A stretch of 56,674 bases of DNA, taken from the NCBI GenBank assembly GCA_964527215.1, contig CAZGNZ010000029.1:1-56674 (forward strand), given 5' to 3'. Positions within the stretch are counted from its first letter, which is position 1. Every line of letters begins with the position of its first letter. The notes beneath the pieces are model-generated. The model ran no database searches. It was given only the letters and a program-made list of their open reading frames with translations, and was not told the DNA's origin. The stretch comes from CAZGNZ01 sp964527215. GTDB taxonomy: Bacteria > Fidelibacterota > Marinisomatia > SCGC-AAA003-L08 > JACNLC01. Shown piece after piece: positions 1-7,726 of the stretch. The position numbers were made by a program, and so were the translations under genes.

Positions 1-285
1 ACGATTATTTGCAGAGATGTAGATGTATTAATCGGTAAATTTCAGCTTGGAAAACGCCACAATAATTGTGTTATTGGAGATCGGGTTCAGCGTCAGCATA
101 TCGGCAACGGATGTTATTCTGTCCGCACCACAGTGGCGCAGCAGTTCAAATGGCGATCCAGACAGGCGGCGGACTGGATGTTCATTGATACCGTCGCCCG
201 GAAGTATCCGGTGGAATACCACAATTCGATAATTGCCAAAGCCCAGACTGAATTAAACCGAAGCTGGAAACGCAGGCCGAAGTGA
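1..285 (+). CDS. C-terminal end of an unrecognised surface-polysaccharide protein (partial)
   Basis: The first frame is open from base 1 to a TGA at 283-285, giving the last 94 residues of a protein that begins outside the window. It overlaps the next gene's GTG start by 4 bases, so it belongs to the same operon. Visible pieces are IGNGCYSVRT, ADWMFIDTVARKYP and a basic tail. The GNGCYSVR...ADWMF layout is reminiscent of the C-terminal part of GT2-type glycosyltransferases, which fits the two glycosyltransferase genes that follow, but no diagnostic motif is present in the fragment. A glycosyltransferase is the best guess. Reading frame confidence is good and function confidence is low. Confidence 0.5.
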   Translation, partial: TIICRDVDVLIGKFQLGKRHNNCVIGDRVQRQHIGNGCYSVRTTVAQQFKWRSRQAADWMFIDTVARKYPVEYHNSIIAKAQTELNRSWKRRPK

Positions 286-1031
286 GCGGCAGTTCAGACA
301 TACTCATCTCTGTGATTACTCTGTCCTGGGATCACCGGGAATACACCGAAGCATTTGTAAAAAGCATTCGGGCACACACATCCCTGCCTTATGAATTGAT
401 CATTGTGGATAACGGTTCGGAACCTGAAACCCAGGATTGGGTGCGTCAGAATGCTGACCGAAACATCATTTTTCAGGAGAACCAGGGATTTCCCGCAGGA
501 TTCAATGCCGGGATTGATATTGCATCCGGCAAATATCTCATGCTCGCCAACAACGATACGGAATTCCCGAAGAACTGGGACCGCAGGCTGGTGGAGGTGA
601 TGGAGAAGCATCCCAATGCCGGTATTGTATCTCCTGTCTATACCAGCGGCCGCCGTATCGCAAGGCGGGAGCAGGCAGGAGACCGGATTATTAAAATCGG
701 ACGTTTCATTCGGGGACCCTCAGGTGTGGCTTATTTCATGCGCCGCAGGGAAATGATTGATGTCTTTGGGAAATGGTCTGAGGAATATGCCATTGCCAGC
801 GGTGAAGATGCTGATTTGTGCTTCACGGTATGGGATCACAATTATGATGTGTATATTGATGAGCGGGTATTCGTCTGGCATAAGGGAAAAGTCACCACGA
901 GCACCAAGCTGGAGGACTGGCGTGCCCACTTCAATAAAAACGGCAAGCAGTTTCGGCGTAAATGGTTTTTTGAGTTCAATTTTCCAATCCTTGCACGCCT
1001 GGTTCAAAAAATAAAACTGGGGTTCAAGTGA
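282..1031 (+). CDS. GT2-family glycosyltransferase
   Basis: This 249-residue protein probably transfers a sugar from a nucleotide donor onto a growing surface glycan at the cytoplasmic face of the membrane. The N-terminal half is a typical GT-A fold: SVITLSWDHREY near residue 10, the DNGSE strand end near 44, NQGFPAGFNAGI, and LMLANNDTEFP around 86-96, where NND sits at the usual DxD metal-binding place. GEDADLCF near 175 matches the acceptor-side ED motif of GT2 enzymes. There is no transmembrane segment. The start is GTG at 282, inside a GTGA overlap with the upstream stop, which suggests translational coupling. Donor and acceptor cannot be told from sequence. Neighbours are a GT-D-like transferase and nucleotide-sugar genes. 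Confidence 0.85.
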   Translation: MSGSSDILISVITLSWDHREYTEAFVKSIRAHTSLPYELIIVDNGSEPETQDWVRQNADRNIIFQENQGFPAGFNAGIDIASGKYLMLANNDTEFPKNWDRRLVEVMEKHPNAGIVSPVYTSGRRIARREQAGDRIIKIGRFIRGPSGVAYFMRRREMIDVFGKWSEEYAIASGEDADLCFTVWDHNYDVYIDERVFVWHKGKVTTSTKLEDWRAHFNKNGKQFRRKWFFEFNFPILARLVQKIKLGFK

Positions 1032-1067
1032 AACGGAGGTCGCTGTTGAAGAAATCCTGGATGAAAC

Positions 1068-1841
1068 ATGGATGAACCTTATATTCTGAGTAATGACGAT
1101 CTGCTCAAACAGCTGCAGCATCGGATTGACAATCGTATTGCCACGTCGGCAGTGAGAAAAAGCGACGGTGAAAATGTGGTATTGGCATTTGGGGTGTATC
1201 CGGAAATCCCAATGAAAAAATATCTGAAGAAGCTGGAACATTATAACCTGAAACCCTGGAATCTGGGATTTCAGCTCTTTCTGCGAAGCGAGCTGATTCG
1301 GGCGTTCCGTAATGCCGACTTTCTGGGTATCAGCCGGCCTGAGATGCGGCGCAAGTTCTGGGCGCAGGAATTGGAAATTCTGGAATATTTTGAATTGACC
1401 GGCAACAGCTACTGTGATTTGGAATTTCATTTTGACTTTATTCGAAATCCGAAGGGTGAAATCGGACTGATGAATTCCGAGGCTGAACGTATGCTGACCA
1501 ACCGAAAGCTGGGCATTATCAGCCATCAGAATGTCACCGAGATGGTGCAGGCACTGAAATCGGAAATAGTATTCCAGACCGCCATCCCCCGCAGACGGGC
1601 CCGCTGGCAGAGCATGACTCGAGAGATTTATGACAGCGTTTCTGCAGATATTCGCCGATATAATGATGAGGTTGATTTCTGGATTGTGGGAGCCGGTGTT
1701 TATGCAAAACCTTTCTGTGAGGATATACGCTGCCTCGGCGGTATCGGACTTGATCTCGGTTCATCCCTTGACAGTTGGGCCAATGATTTCCAGACTCGAA
1801 GACATCTGAGAAAAATTTATAGCGAACAGCAAAATTCATAA
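1068..1841 (+). CDS. GT-D fold glycosyltransferase-like protein (DUF1792-like)
   Basis: A 257-residue soluble protein. Two features point to the GT-D glycosyltransferase fold (family formerly DUF1792). One is an N-terminal R-x-SDGENVVLAFG stretch around residues 30-42, carrying the DGE signature. The other is a C-terminal WIVGAGVYAKPFC...GIGLDLGSS segment near 205-232, the GAG-P/G-DLG pattern these enzymes use for the nucleotide sugar. The first ATG after the in-frame stop at 1062-1064 is at 1068. A GGAGG at 1035-1039 lies too far upstream to be a convincing ribosome site, so the start is only moderately sure. It lies between a GT2 gene and nucleotide-sugar enzymes, consistent with glycan assembly. 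The remainder of the sequence is divergent and the sugar is unknown. Confidence 0.6.
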   Translation: MDEPYILSNDDLLKQLQHRIDNRIATSAVRKSDGENVVLAFGVYPEIPMKKYLKKLEHYNLKPWNLGFQLFLRSELIRAFRNADFLGISRPEMRRKFWAQELEILEYFELTGNSYCDLEFHFDFIRNPKGEIGLMNSEAERMLTNRKLGIISHQNVTEMVQALKSEIVFQTAIPRRRARWQSMTREIYDSVSADIRRYNDEVDFWIVGAGVYAKPFCEDIRCLGGIGLDLGSSLDSWANDFQTRRHLRKIYSEQQNS

Positions 1842-1860
1842 TTTCACTCTGAATCAGAAT

Positions 1861-2229
1861 ATGAGGCTGAATCCAATCCGCTGGACCGCAACTCAATTGC
1901 TGAACAGCTATCCTGCTCAGAAAACATTAGAGGTCATTGAAAAAAAACCTCAACTGCTTTACAGGAGCCGGTGAGTCTCGTTTTCGGCCGACTATGATAA
2001 ATTTTCCGAAACACCGGGAATAATCCTGAATAAATTCGGATTGGCTGCGTAAAGCGGTGAGCTTCGAGTTCGGGGGGGTGCAATATCGACTCCCGTACCT
2101 ATTTTCAGGATTCCCAGGGAACCGGCCCGGATACTGCTATCCCATCGCGGAGTACAAAGAATAGACAGAGCTATTCAGGACGACCCATTTTCCGGCGGTG
2201 TCAAGATCGTCCATATCACAAAATCCTAA
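1861..2229 (+). pseudogene. Probable decayed gene between the glycosyltransferase and epimerase genes
   Basis: The 406-base gap between 1842 and 2247 has no long open frame but holds protein-like stretches in changing frames. An ATG at 1861 opens 37 codons ending at 1974. A second piece (2030-2164, 44 codons) reads WLRKAVSFEFGGVQYRLPY and ends PGYCYPIAEYKE. A third, reading to a TAA at 2227-2229, ends DRAIQDDPFSGGVKIVHITKS. A run of seven G at 2072-2078 lies inside the second piece. The pattern fits a gene broken by several frameshifts, or an assembly with indel errors, in a locus that also holds a truncated dehydrogenase. No family was recognised. It could also be non-coding sequence that happens to read well. 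Confidence 0.35.
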
Positions 2230-2247
2230 ACGCAGGAAAGAGAAAGC

Positions 2248-3240
2248 ATGATTGATGAAAATCGTTTTGCCCTGGTTTGCGGTGCCGGTGGATTTATCGG
2301 CAGTCATCTGGTTAAAAAACTGAAAAAAGAAGGTTTCTGGGTCAGGGGTGTGGATCTGAAATTCCCCCAGTTCTCAGAAACAGAAGCGGATGATTTTATC
2401 ATTGGGGATCTCAGGGATCCGAATATCTGCGCCCAGGCGGTAGATCGTTGTTTTGATGAAATTTACCAGCTCGCGGCAGACATGGGCGGAGCAGGATTTA
2501 TTTTTACCGGAGAGAATGATGCAGACATCATGCACAATTCCGGTCTCATCAATCTGAACATACTGGAAGCGGCCCGCAGGCGGCGTGCCAAAAAAATCTT
2601 CTATTCCAGCAGTGCATGTATCTATCCGGAATACAATCAGGAAGACCCGGACAATCCCAAAACCAGCGAAGACTCCGCTTATCCTGCTGCACCCGACAGT
2701 GAATACGGCTGGGAAAAACTGTTCAGTGAACGACTTTATTTATCCTATGCCCGCAATCACGGTATGAATGTCCTAATTGTTCGTTTTCATAATATTTTCG
2801 GACCGGAAGGATCCTGGAATGACGGGCGGGAGAAAGCACCGGCAGCATTCTGCCGGAAGGTTGCAGAAACACCCGATGGCGGCTGCATTGAAATGTGGGG
2901 TGACGGACTCCAGACCCGTTCTTTCCTGTATATCGATGAATGCCTGGAAGGGGTGCGGCGGTTGATGGATTCTGATTTTACAGGACCGGTTAATATAGGG
3001 TCTGAAGAAATGGTGTCCATCAACGAATTGGCGCAAATGGTGATGCAGGTGGCGTTCAAGCAATTGGAGATCAAACATATTCCGGGACCGCTGGGCGTTC
3101 GCGGCCGAAATTCCGACAATCGTCTGATTAAAGAGAAACTGGGCTGGGAACCGGTTCAGAGTCTGCATGACGGATTGAAAAAAACCTATCCATGGATCAA
3201 GACGCAGGTGGATCACCTCAAAGCAGAATCCGGAGAATAG
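2248..3240 (+). CDS. GDP-mannose 3,5-epimerase-like extended SDR
   Basis: This 330-residue NAD-dependent sugar epimerase has the Rossmann motif CGAGGFIGSHL at residues 11-21, a SSSACIYPE stretch near 117-127 and the YGWEK catalytic Tyr/Lys pair near 153. Several blocks match plant GDP-D-mannose 3',5'-epimerase far more closely than generic UDP-glucose epimerases: RFHNIFGPEGSW, GREKAPAAFCRK, EMWGDGLQTRSF, IDECLEGVRRL, NIGSEEMVSINE and GPLGVRGRNSDN. The cysteine in SSSACIYPE corresponds to the catalytic Cys of that family. The likely reaction is GDP-D-mannose to GDP-L-galactose or GDP-L-gulose, supplying a sugar for the surface glycan. An AGGAAAG sequence lies about 8 bases before the ATG. The exact product needs biochemistry, but the subfamily assignment is strong. 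Confidence 0.85.
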   Translation: MIDENRFALVCGAGGFIGSHLVKKLKKEGFWVRGVDLKFPQFSETEADDFIIGDLRDPNICAQAVDRCFDEIYQLAADMGGAGFIFTGENDADIMHNSGLINLNILEAARRRRAKKIFYSSSACIYPEYNQEDPDNPKTSEDSAYPAAPDSEYGWEKLFSERLYLSYARNHGMNVLIVRFHNIFGPEGSWNDGREKAPAAFCRKVAETPDGGCIEMWGDGLQTRSFLYIDECLEGVRRLMDSDFTGPVNIGSEEMVSINELAQMVMQVAFKQLEIKHIPGPLGVRGRNSDNRLIKEKLGWEPVQSLHDGLKKTYPWIKTQVDHLKAESGE

Positions 3241-3256
3241 GGAACATCATTCTGAT

Positions 3257-3523
3257 ATGATTCAGAATATTTCATTCATCGGGATGGATAAACTCGGACT
3301 GCCCTTTGCCGCATCCATGGCAGACAGCGGTTTCAGGGTGCACGGTCTGGATTTGAATCCCGAATTTGCAGATGCGGTCAACAACGGACGGGCACCTTTT
3401 TTCGAGCCCGGCCTGGGACGGTTGGTCGGCAGAATCGGCGGGAAAACCCTGACAGTCAGTCAGGGGGAATTGTCACGGGCAACAAGAAGGTATATGTTGA
3501 AGCGTCATTATGCTGAGTCCTGA
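3257..3523 (+). pseudogene. N-terminal fragment of a UDP-glucose/GDP-mannose dehydrogenase-family protein
   Basis: The 88 codons match only the beginning of the nucleotide-sugar dehydrogenase family. They show a Rossmann start (NISFIGMDKLGLPFAASMA, residues 4-22), the DLNPE strand end, and FFEPGLGRLV, the family's PFxEPGL motif. Complete enzymes have about 400-450 residues with a catalytic cysteine, none of which is present. The second glycine of the usual GxGxxG motif is replaced by D (GMDKLG). After residue 70 the sequence leaves the family and stops at 3521-3523, with the next gene starting 14 bases before the stop in another frame. It looks like the stump of a deleted dehydrogenase gene. 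Expression as a short protein cannot be excluded. Confidence 0.65.
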
Positions 3524-4118
3524 AACCATACAAAAATATACTCATCCGGAAATCGGCCGCACCGAACAGCTGATCCGGTTTGTTCCCCAATTCCAGAACG
3601 GCCGCAGTCAAACGCCTGAAACCGTTTTTACCGAGTATCAGTTCAGCAATATAAAAACCGGTCTCAAGCCAATGAAACGATTGCTGCGCAATACAGTGGA
3701 ACAGAAACTGACACGGAAATTCATCTGGGACAGCCGAATCTGGCAGGAGGTCGTTGTGATCCAGGTGCAGGGGCGGTTAGTTCTGGGCAGTGATATGACG
3801 GATGCAGTGCAGGGATCCGAAATTGGAGCATTCCTGAACCGCAAACTTGGAAACCGTCGTACGGAGGATATCATCAAATACAGAAAAAAATATGAACAAA
3901 ATGAAATTCTGGGGAAGCCGGTTTTTGTATCAGGCTCGGTTCTTAACCGGCTGGGCGGTCATGTCGGCTCAGAGTTGATTTTTATGTTGGACGGCGCACG
4001 CCGAATGACTGCAATGGCTCTGGCCGGTGTCTCGGAAACGGATATCCTGCTGATTGAACGGTCTGAAACCTATATGACGCTCCAGGAGCTGAACGGTACA
4101 GAGGACAGGGGACAATGA
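3510..4118 (+). CDS. ParB/sulfiredoxin-like domain protein of unknown function
   Basis: A 202-residue protein with no confident family. The C-terminal half (about residues 110-190) reads like a ParB/Srx-type nucleotide-binding fold: KPVFVSGSVLNRL, then FMLDGARRMTAMALAG followed by TDILLIE. The DGARR block resembles the GxxRxxA phosphate-binding box of ParB-like domains. The N-terminal half is basic and unplaced. The start is ATG 3510, the first after an in-frame TGA, overlapping the end of the broken dehydrogenase frame. The stop overlaps the NeuA-like start by 4 bases (ATGA), so the two are translationally coupled. Position suggests a regulator or modifying enzyme for nonulosonate or polysaccharide synthesis; that is inference from context only. 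Confidence 0.55.
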   Translation: MLSPETIQKYTHPEIGRTEQLIRFVPQFQNGRSQTPETVFTEYQFSNIKTGLKPMKRLLRNTVEQKLTRKFIWDSRIWQEVVVIQVQGRLVLGSDMTDAVQGSEIGAFLNRKLGNRRTEDIIKYRKKYEQNEILGKPVFVSGSVLNRLGGHVGSELIFMLDGARRMTAMALAGVSETDILLIERSETYMTLQELNGTEDRGQ

Positions 4119-4798
4119 TGAATATTGCCCTAATCCCGGCACGGGGCGGCAGCAAGGGAATCCCCGGAAAAAACCTGATTCCCTTTCGCGGCGAACCACT
4201 GCTGGTGCACAGTATTCGAGCTGCCCAGGAATCCGGTTCTGTTCACAGTATTCTGGTTTCCACGGATGATGACGCAATTGCGGCAGCTGCAGAAAATGCA
4301 GGGGCTTCGGTGATTCGACGGCCGGCGGCCATCAGCGGTGATACGGCCACCACGGAATCTGCCGTAGAACACTGTCTTGAAGTGCTTCGGAAAAACAACA
4401 TTGAACCTGACAAAATCTGTCTCCTTCAGGCCACGAGCCCTCTGCGTCCCGCCGGTGCAGTGGAGCAAGCATTTCAGATTTTTCAGAACGGATCGTTTGA
4501 TTCTCTGCTGAGCATCTCCCCCACACATCGTTTTTTCTGGCGCATCAGGGGCAATGAGACCGCTGCTGAATACGATTTCATGAACCGCCCGCGGAGACAG
4601 GATATCAAACCGGAAGAACTGCGGTATGTGGAAAACGGCAGTCTTTATCTGTTTTCAAGAATTCACTTCAACACCATTCACAACCGGTTGGGCGGCCGTA
4701 TTGGGCATATTATTTTTCCGGAAGAGTACAGTTATGAAATTGATACCGTGGCGGATTTGAAGTTTCTGGAATCACTGGCTGAATCCATGAATGAATAA
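4115..4798 (+). CDS. neuA: CMP-nonulosonate (acylneuraminate) cytidylyltransferase
   Basis: This 227-residue enzyme activates a sialic-acid-like nine-carbon sugar: CTP plus nonulosonate gives CMP-nonulosonate and pyrophosphate. The N-terminal IPARGGSKGIPGKNL (residues 7-21) is the CTP-binding signature of the family. LVSTDDDAIA near 47 and LLQATSPLRP near 108 are further family blocks; the latter is typical of NeuA/PseF/LegF rather than KdsB. The length is that of the minimal catalytic domain. It overlaps the upstream gene by 4 bases and sits 42 bases before the NeuB-like gene. With the following synthase and phosphatase it forms a complete route from a hexose 6-phosphate to an activated acid sugar. 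Which nonulosonate (sialic acid, KDN, pseudaminic, legionaminic) is not decided by sequence. Confidence 0.85.
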   Translation: MMNIALIPARGGSKGIPGKNLIPFRGEPLLVHSIRAAQESGSVHSILVSTDDDAIAAAAENAGASVIRRPAAISGDTATTESAVEHCLEVLRKNNIEPDKICLLQATSPLRPAGAVEQAFQIFQNGSFDSLLSISPTHRFFWRIRGNETAAEYDFMNRPRRQDIKPEELRYVENGSLYLFSRIHFNTIHNRLGGRIGHIIFPEEYSYEIDTVADLKFLESLAESMNE

Positions 4799-4840
4799 GC
4801 CCGCCAACATTGTTTCCAATATCAGCGGACAGGAGGAAAA

Positions 4841-5890
4841 TTGAACACCATTCAACTGGGCAACCGCATCATCGGCGAAAACCACCCGACGTTTGTCATT
4901 GCAGAAATCGGCATAAACCACCAGGGGGATGTTCGTATCGCGAGACAGCTTATCGAAGAAGCCAGCGTCAGCGGCGCGGATGCCGTTAAATTTCAGAAAC
5001 GGAAAATTTCCCGCATTCTCACACGGGAAGGGCTGAACATGCCCTACGTTAATCCCAACAGTTTCGGGAAAACCTATGGCGAACACAAAAAAGCCCTGGA
5101 GCTGGACGAACAGGAATACCGAGAACTGATTGATTATGCCAGTGAACTGGATATGACTTTTCTGGCGTCCGGATGGGATGAAGACAGCGTGGACTTTCTG
5201 GATGATCTTGGTGTGCCCGGATTCAAGATGGCATCCGCTGATCTCACCAATTTCCCGCTTCTGGACCATGTCGCCAAAAAAAACAAGCCGGTGATTCTGT
5301 CAACGGGAATGGCAGACATGGCGATGGTACGGGAAGCCGTGAACTTCATTGGCTCCCGAAACCAGCAGCTTGCTGTTTTGCAGTGCACTTCCACCTATCC
5401 CACTTCATTCCCTGAACTGCATCTGAACGTTATTTCCACCTTCAAAGAACAGTTCCCGGACTGTGTTATTGGATATTCCGGACACGAGCTCGGTATTGCG
5501 GTTCCCCCTGTGGCAGTCGCGCTTGGCGCGCGGATCATCGAAAGACATTTTACACTGGACCGCACCATGAAGGGCAATGATCACGCGGCTTCCCTGGAAC
5601 CACAGGGATTTGCCAAAATGGTACGGGATATTCGGCATATTGAAAAAGCATTGGGAAAATCCGTTAAGGAAGTTCAGCCTTCTGAAATCCCGGTGTTCAA
5701 AAAACTGGCAAAAAGCATCGTGTCTGCCTGTGCGATTCAGGCCGGCACGGTCATTACCCGTGACATGCTGACCACCAAAGGACCGGGTACCGGTATTTCA
5801 CCAACCCGAATGGATGAAATTATCGGACTCACCGCTGCAGCTGATATTCCGGATGATAACATTATTCGGGAGACCGATCTAAATATTTAA
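4841..5890 (+). CDS. neuB: NeuB-family nonulosonate (9-phosphate) synthase with SAF domain
   Basis: A 349-residue enzyme condensing phosphoenolpyruvate with a six-carbon sugar to form a nine-carbon acid sugar. The TIM-barrel half opens with FVIAEIGINHQGD (near residue 20) and contains DAVKFQKRK, KMASADLTN, STGMA, CTSTYPT and IGYSGHELG, all NeuB-family blocks. ERHFTLDRTMKGNDHAASLE carries conserved metal and PEP residues. Residues from about 285 on form the antifreeze-like SAF domain (IQAGTVITRDML). The start is TTG 4841, chosen because a strong AGGAGG lies 6 bases upstream. The dedicated phosphatase gene downstream favours the 9-phosphate type of synthase. No NeuC-type epimerase is nearby, so the substrate might be mannose 6-phosphate (KDN route) or N-acetylmannosamine 6-phosphate. 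Confidence 0.88.
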   Translation: MNTIQLGNRIIGENHPTFVIAEIGINHQGDVRIARQLIEEASVSGADAVKFQKRKISRILTREGLNMPYVNPNSFGKTYGEHKKALELDEQEYRELIDYASELDMTFLASGWDEDSVDFLDDLGVPGFKMASADLTNFPLLDHVAKKNKPVILSTGMADMAMVREAVNFIGSRNQQLAVLQCTSTYPTSFPELHLNVISTFKEQFPDCVIGYSGHELGIAVPPVAVALGARIIERHFTLDRTMKGNDHAASLEPQGFAKMVRDIRHIEKALGKSVKEVQPSEIPVFKKLAKSIVSACAIQAGTVITRDMLTTKGPGTGISPTRMDEIIGLTAAADIPDDNIIRETDLNI

Positions 5891-5903
5891 ACCAGAGACT
5901 ATC

Positions 5904-6404
5904 ATGATGTCTGATGTGATTGAAAAAGCCCGGCGCATTAAACTCATTGCCACTGATATTGACGGCGTGTGGACGGATGCCGGTATGTATTACACGGAAA
6001 TGGGAGAAACGATAAAGAAATTCTCCACCTATGACGGATTTGCGGTGTCTCTCTGTCTGAAAGCCGGACTGGAAGTGGCCGTACTGACCGGTGAATTCTC
6101 AGAGATGGTTCAGCAGCGTGCGGACAAACTGAAAATTCGATGGCTGTATATGGGTGAAAGCAACAAGCTTCAGCGCATCCGGTATTTAACAAATCGTCTG
6201 GGAATCCTCCTGGAAGAAACCGCCTACATCGGGGATGATTTGAATGATCTGGAACTGCTGAAAGCGGCGGGACTTTCCGGAATGCCGTCATCCAGTCCGA
6301 TTCTGGACAGTTTCACTCCGGATATCACCACCAAACGCAGAGGGGGTGAAGGTGCGTTCCGGGAGTTTGCAGATCTTATTCTTTCAGCAAAGAATCATCC
6401 GTAA
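5904..6404 (+). CDS. KdsC/YrbI-type HAD phosphatase (nonulosonate-9-P or Kdo-8-P phosphatase)
   Basis: This 166-residue capless C0-type HAD phosphatase works as a tetramer in known members. Catalytic DIDGVWTDAG near residue 18 supplies the nucleophile and acid/base aspartates. YDGFAVSLC, VLTGEFSE and GDDLNDLELL (near 109) complete the HAD motifs, and the length is typical of KdsC. Position decides between two roles. It lies directly after NeuB, favouring dephosphorylation of a nonulosonate 9-phosphate. It also lies directly before WaaA, favouring Kdo 8-phosphate. In Bacteroides thetaiotaomicron a similar trio makes CMP-KDN. Tandem ATGs at 5904 and 5907 leave the start uncertain by one codon. 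Confidence 0.8.
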   Translation: MMSDVIEKARRIKLIATDIDGVWTDAGMYYTEMGETIKKFSTYDGFAVSLCLKAGLEVAVLTGEFSEMVQQRADKLKIRWLYMGESNKLQRIRYLTNRLGILLEETAYIGDDLNDLELLKAAGLSGMPSSSPILDSFTPDITTKRRGGEGAFREFADLILSAKNHP

Positions 6405-6410
6405 ACAGAC

Positions 6411-7694
6411 TTGCTGATTTACGTTGTATATACAATTCTGTCACCGATACTGTGGCTGCTGATTATCACTGCGGCTGCGGTGAGTCCAAAGATTCGTCTT
6501 CATTTGCGTGAGCAGAAGCAAAGCTGGTACAGGGCATTGGAATTGTACCGCATGCAGGCGCGGAGAAAAAAGGTGATTGTTCTGCATGCCGCATCGGCGG
6601 GAGAGTTTGAACAGATTAAACCGCTGCTCAATATCCTGGACCGGGACCGGTTTTTCATTCTGCAGTCGTTTATGTCTCCCACTATTTATCAGAAGGAAGC
6701 ATCCGCATCACAGTTTGACGCGGCCGTTTATTCCCCCTTTGATCTGCCTTGGTCCGTCAACCGTTTCTTCCGACTTTTCAAACCGGTGATACATATCAAT
6801 ACACGCCACGATATCTGGCCGCATCAGGTGGTTCTCGGACGCCGGAACCACTGCCGAATGGTACTCATCAACGCCAATATACATGAACATTCGATCTGGA
6901 CCCGAATCAGAGCAACCGGGTTCAGCAGATGGCTGTTTGACCGTTACGATCTGATCACAACCGGATCTTCCCGGCTGGAGGGCTATTTGCTGCCGCTTAT
7001 AACCAATTCGGACGTGATCCATGTAACGGGCGATACCCGGTTTGATCAGGTGATTCAGCGCAGGGAGCAGTACGGATATCATCATTTATCCTCTGAATAC
7101 TTCAAAACAGCAAATATTATCTTTGGCAGCGTAATTCCTTCTGATTATCCTGTGATTCTGGGGGCACTCGGTCAAATGTTCCCTCAGGGAATACCTGACC
7201 TGACTGCTGCGGGAATACGTTTGATTCTGGTTCCTCATGAAACCGACACGGAGACACTGGATGATCTGGAGCGTCGAATGTCGGCAATTCAGCTTCAACC
7301 GCAACGATACAGCAACACCGGGAATGATGATGCCCCGCCAGTCCTGATGGTTGATGCGGTTGGAATTCTGGCGGATTTGTATGCGCATGCCGAGCTTGCA
7401 TATATCGGAGCCGGGTTCGGAGCGGGAGTTCATTCCGTCATTGAACCGGCTGTTCACGGCTGTGCCGCAGCATTCGGACCCAATATTCATATTCTGGATG
7501 AAGCGGTGATTATGGATGAACAGGGAATTGGAAAAGTGGTGCATTCCCCGGAAGATTTGATCGGTTTTTTTAATCACAACCTGAATGCTACTGCTCAAGA
7601 AATAAAAGAACGGAAACAAAGTATTCAAAATTTTGTCTTCCAGCATCAGGATGCCGCTCAGCGGATTCTTCGATTAATCAGGGATATGATGTAA
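6411..7694 (+). CDS. waaA: Kdo transferase (3-deoxy-D-manno-octulosonic acid transferase)
   Basis: This 427-residue GT-B enzyme (GT30) adds Kdo from CMP-Kdo to the lipid A precursor at the inner membrane. A hydrophobic N-terminal anchor (about residues 2-25) is followed by VLHAASAGEFEQIKPLL near 58, the conserved H-x-A-S-x-GE block with the catalytic Glu. Other family blocks are SFMSPTIY, HINTRHDIWP, NANIHEHS, TGDTRFDQV near 205, GSVIPSDYP, LVPHE and YIGAGFGAGVHSVIEPA near 345. ADLYAHAELAYIGAGFG matches the donor-binding C-terminal domain. The start is TTG 6411, seven bases after the phosphatase stop, without a strong ribosome site. Co-location with the nonulosonate genes suggests an acid-sugar-rich inner core. 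Confidence 0.85.
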   Translation: MLIYVVYTILSPILWLLIITAAAVSPKIRLHLREQKQSWYRALELYRMQARRKKVIVLHAASAGEFEQIKPLLNILDRDRFFILQSFMSPTIYQKEASASQFDAAVYSPFDLPWSVNRFFRLFKPVIHINTRHDIWPHQVVLGRRNHCRMVLINANIHEHSIWTRIRATGFSRWLFDRYDLITTGSSRLEGYLLPLITNSDVIHVTGDTRFDQVIQRREQYGYHHLSSEYFKTANIIFGSVIPSDYPVILGALGQMFPQGIPDLTAAGIRLILVPHETDTETLDDLERRMSAIQLQPQRYSNTGNDDAPPVLMVDAVGILADLYAHAELAYIGAGFGAGVHSVIEPAVHGCAAAFGPNIHILDEAVIMDEQGIGKVVHSPEDLIGFFNHNLNATAQEIKERKQSIQNFVFQHQDAAQRILRLIRDMM

Positions 7695-7726
7695 TTTAAC
7701 TGAGAAATAAATAAGATATTTTCATC

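Noticed and set aside
720..1526. Long open frame on the minus strand across the two glycosyltransferase genes
   Set aside because: It runs through well-supported GT2 and GT-D-like coding sequence in the opposite direction, is not protein-like, and is a mirror of codon bias.
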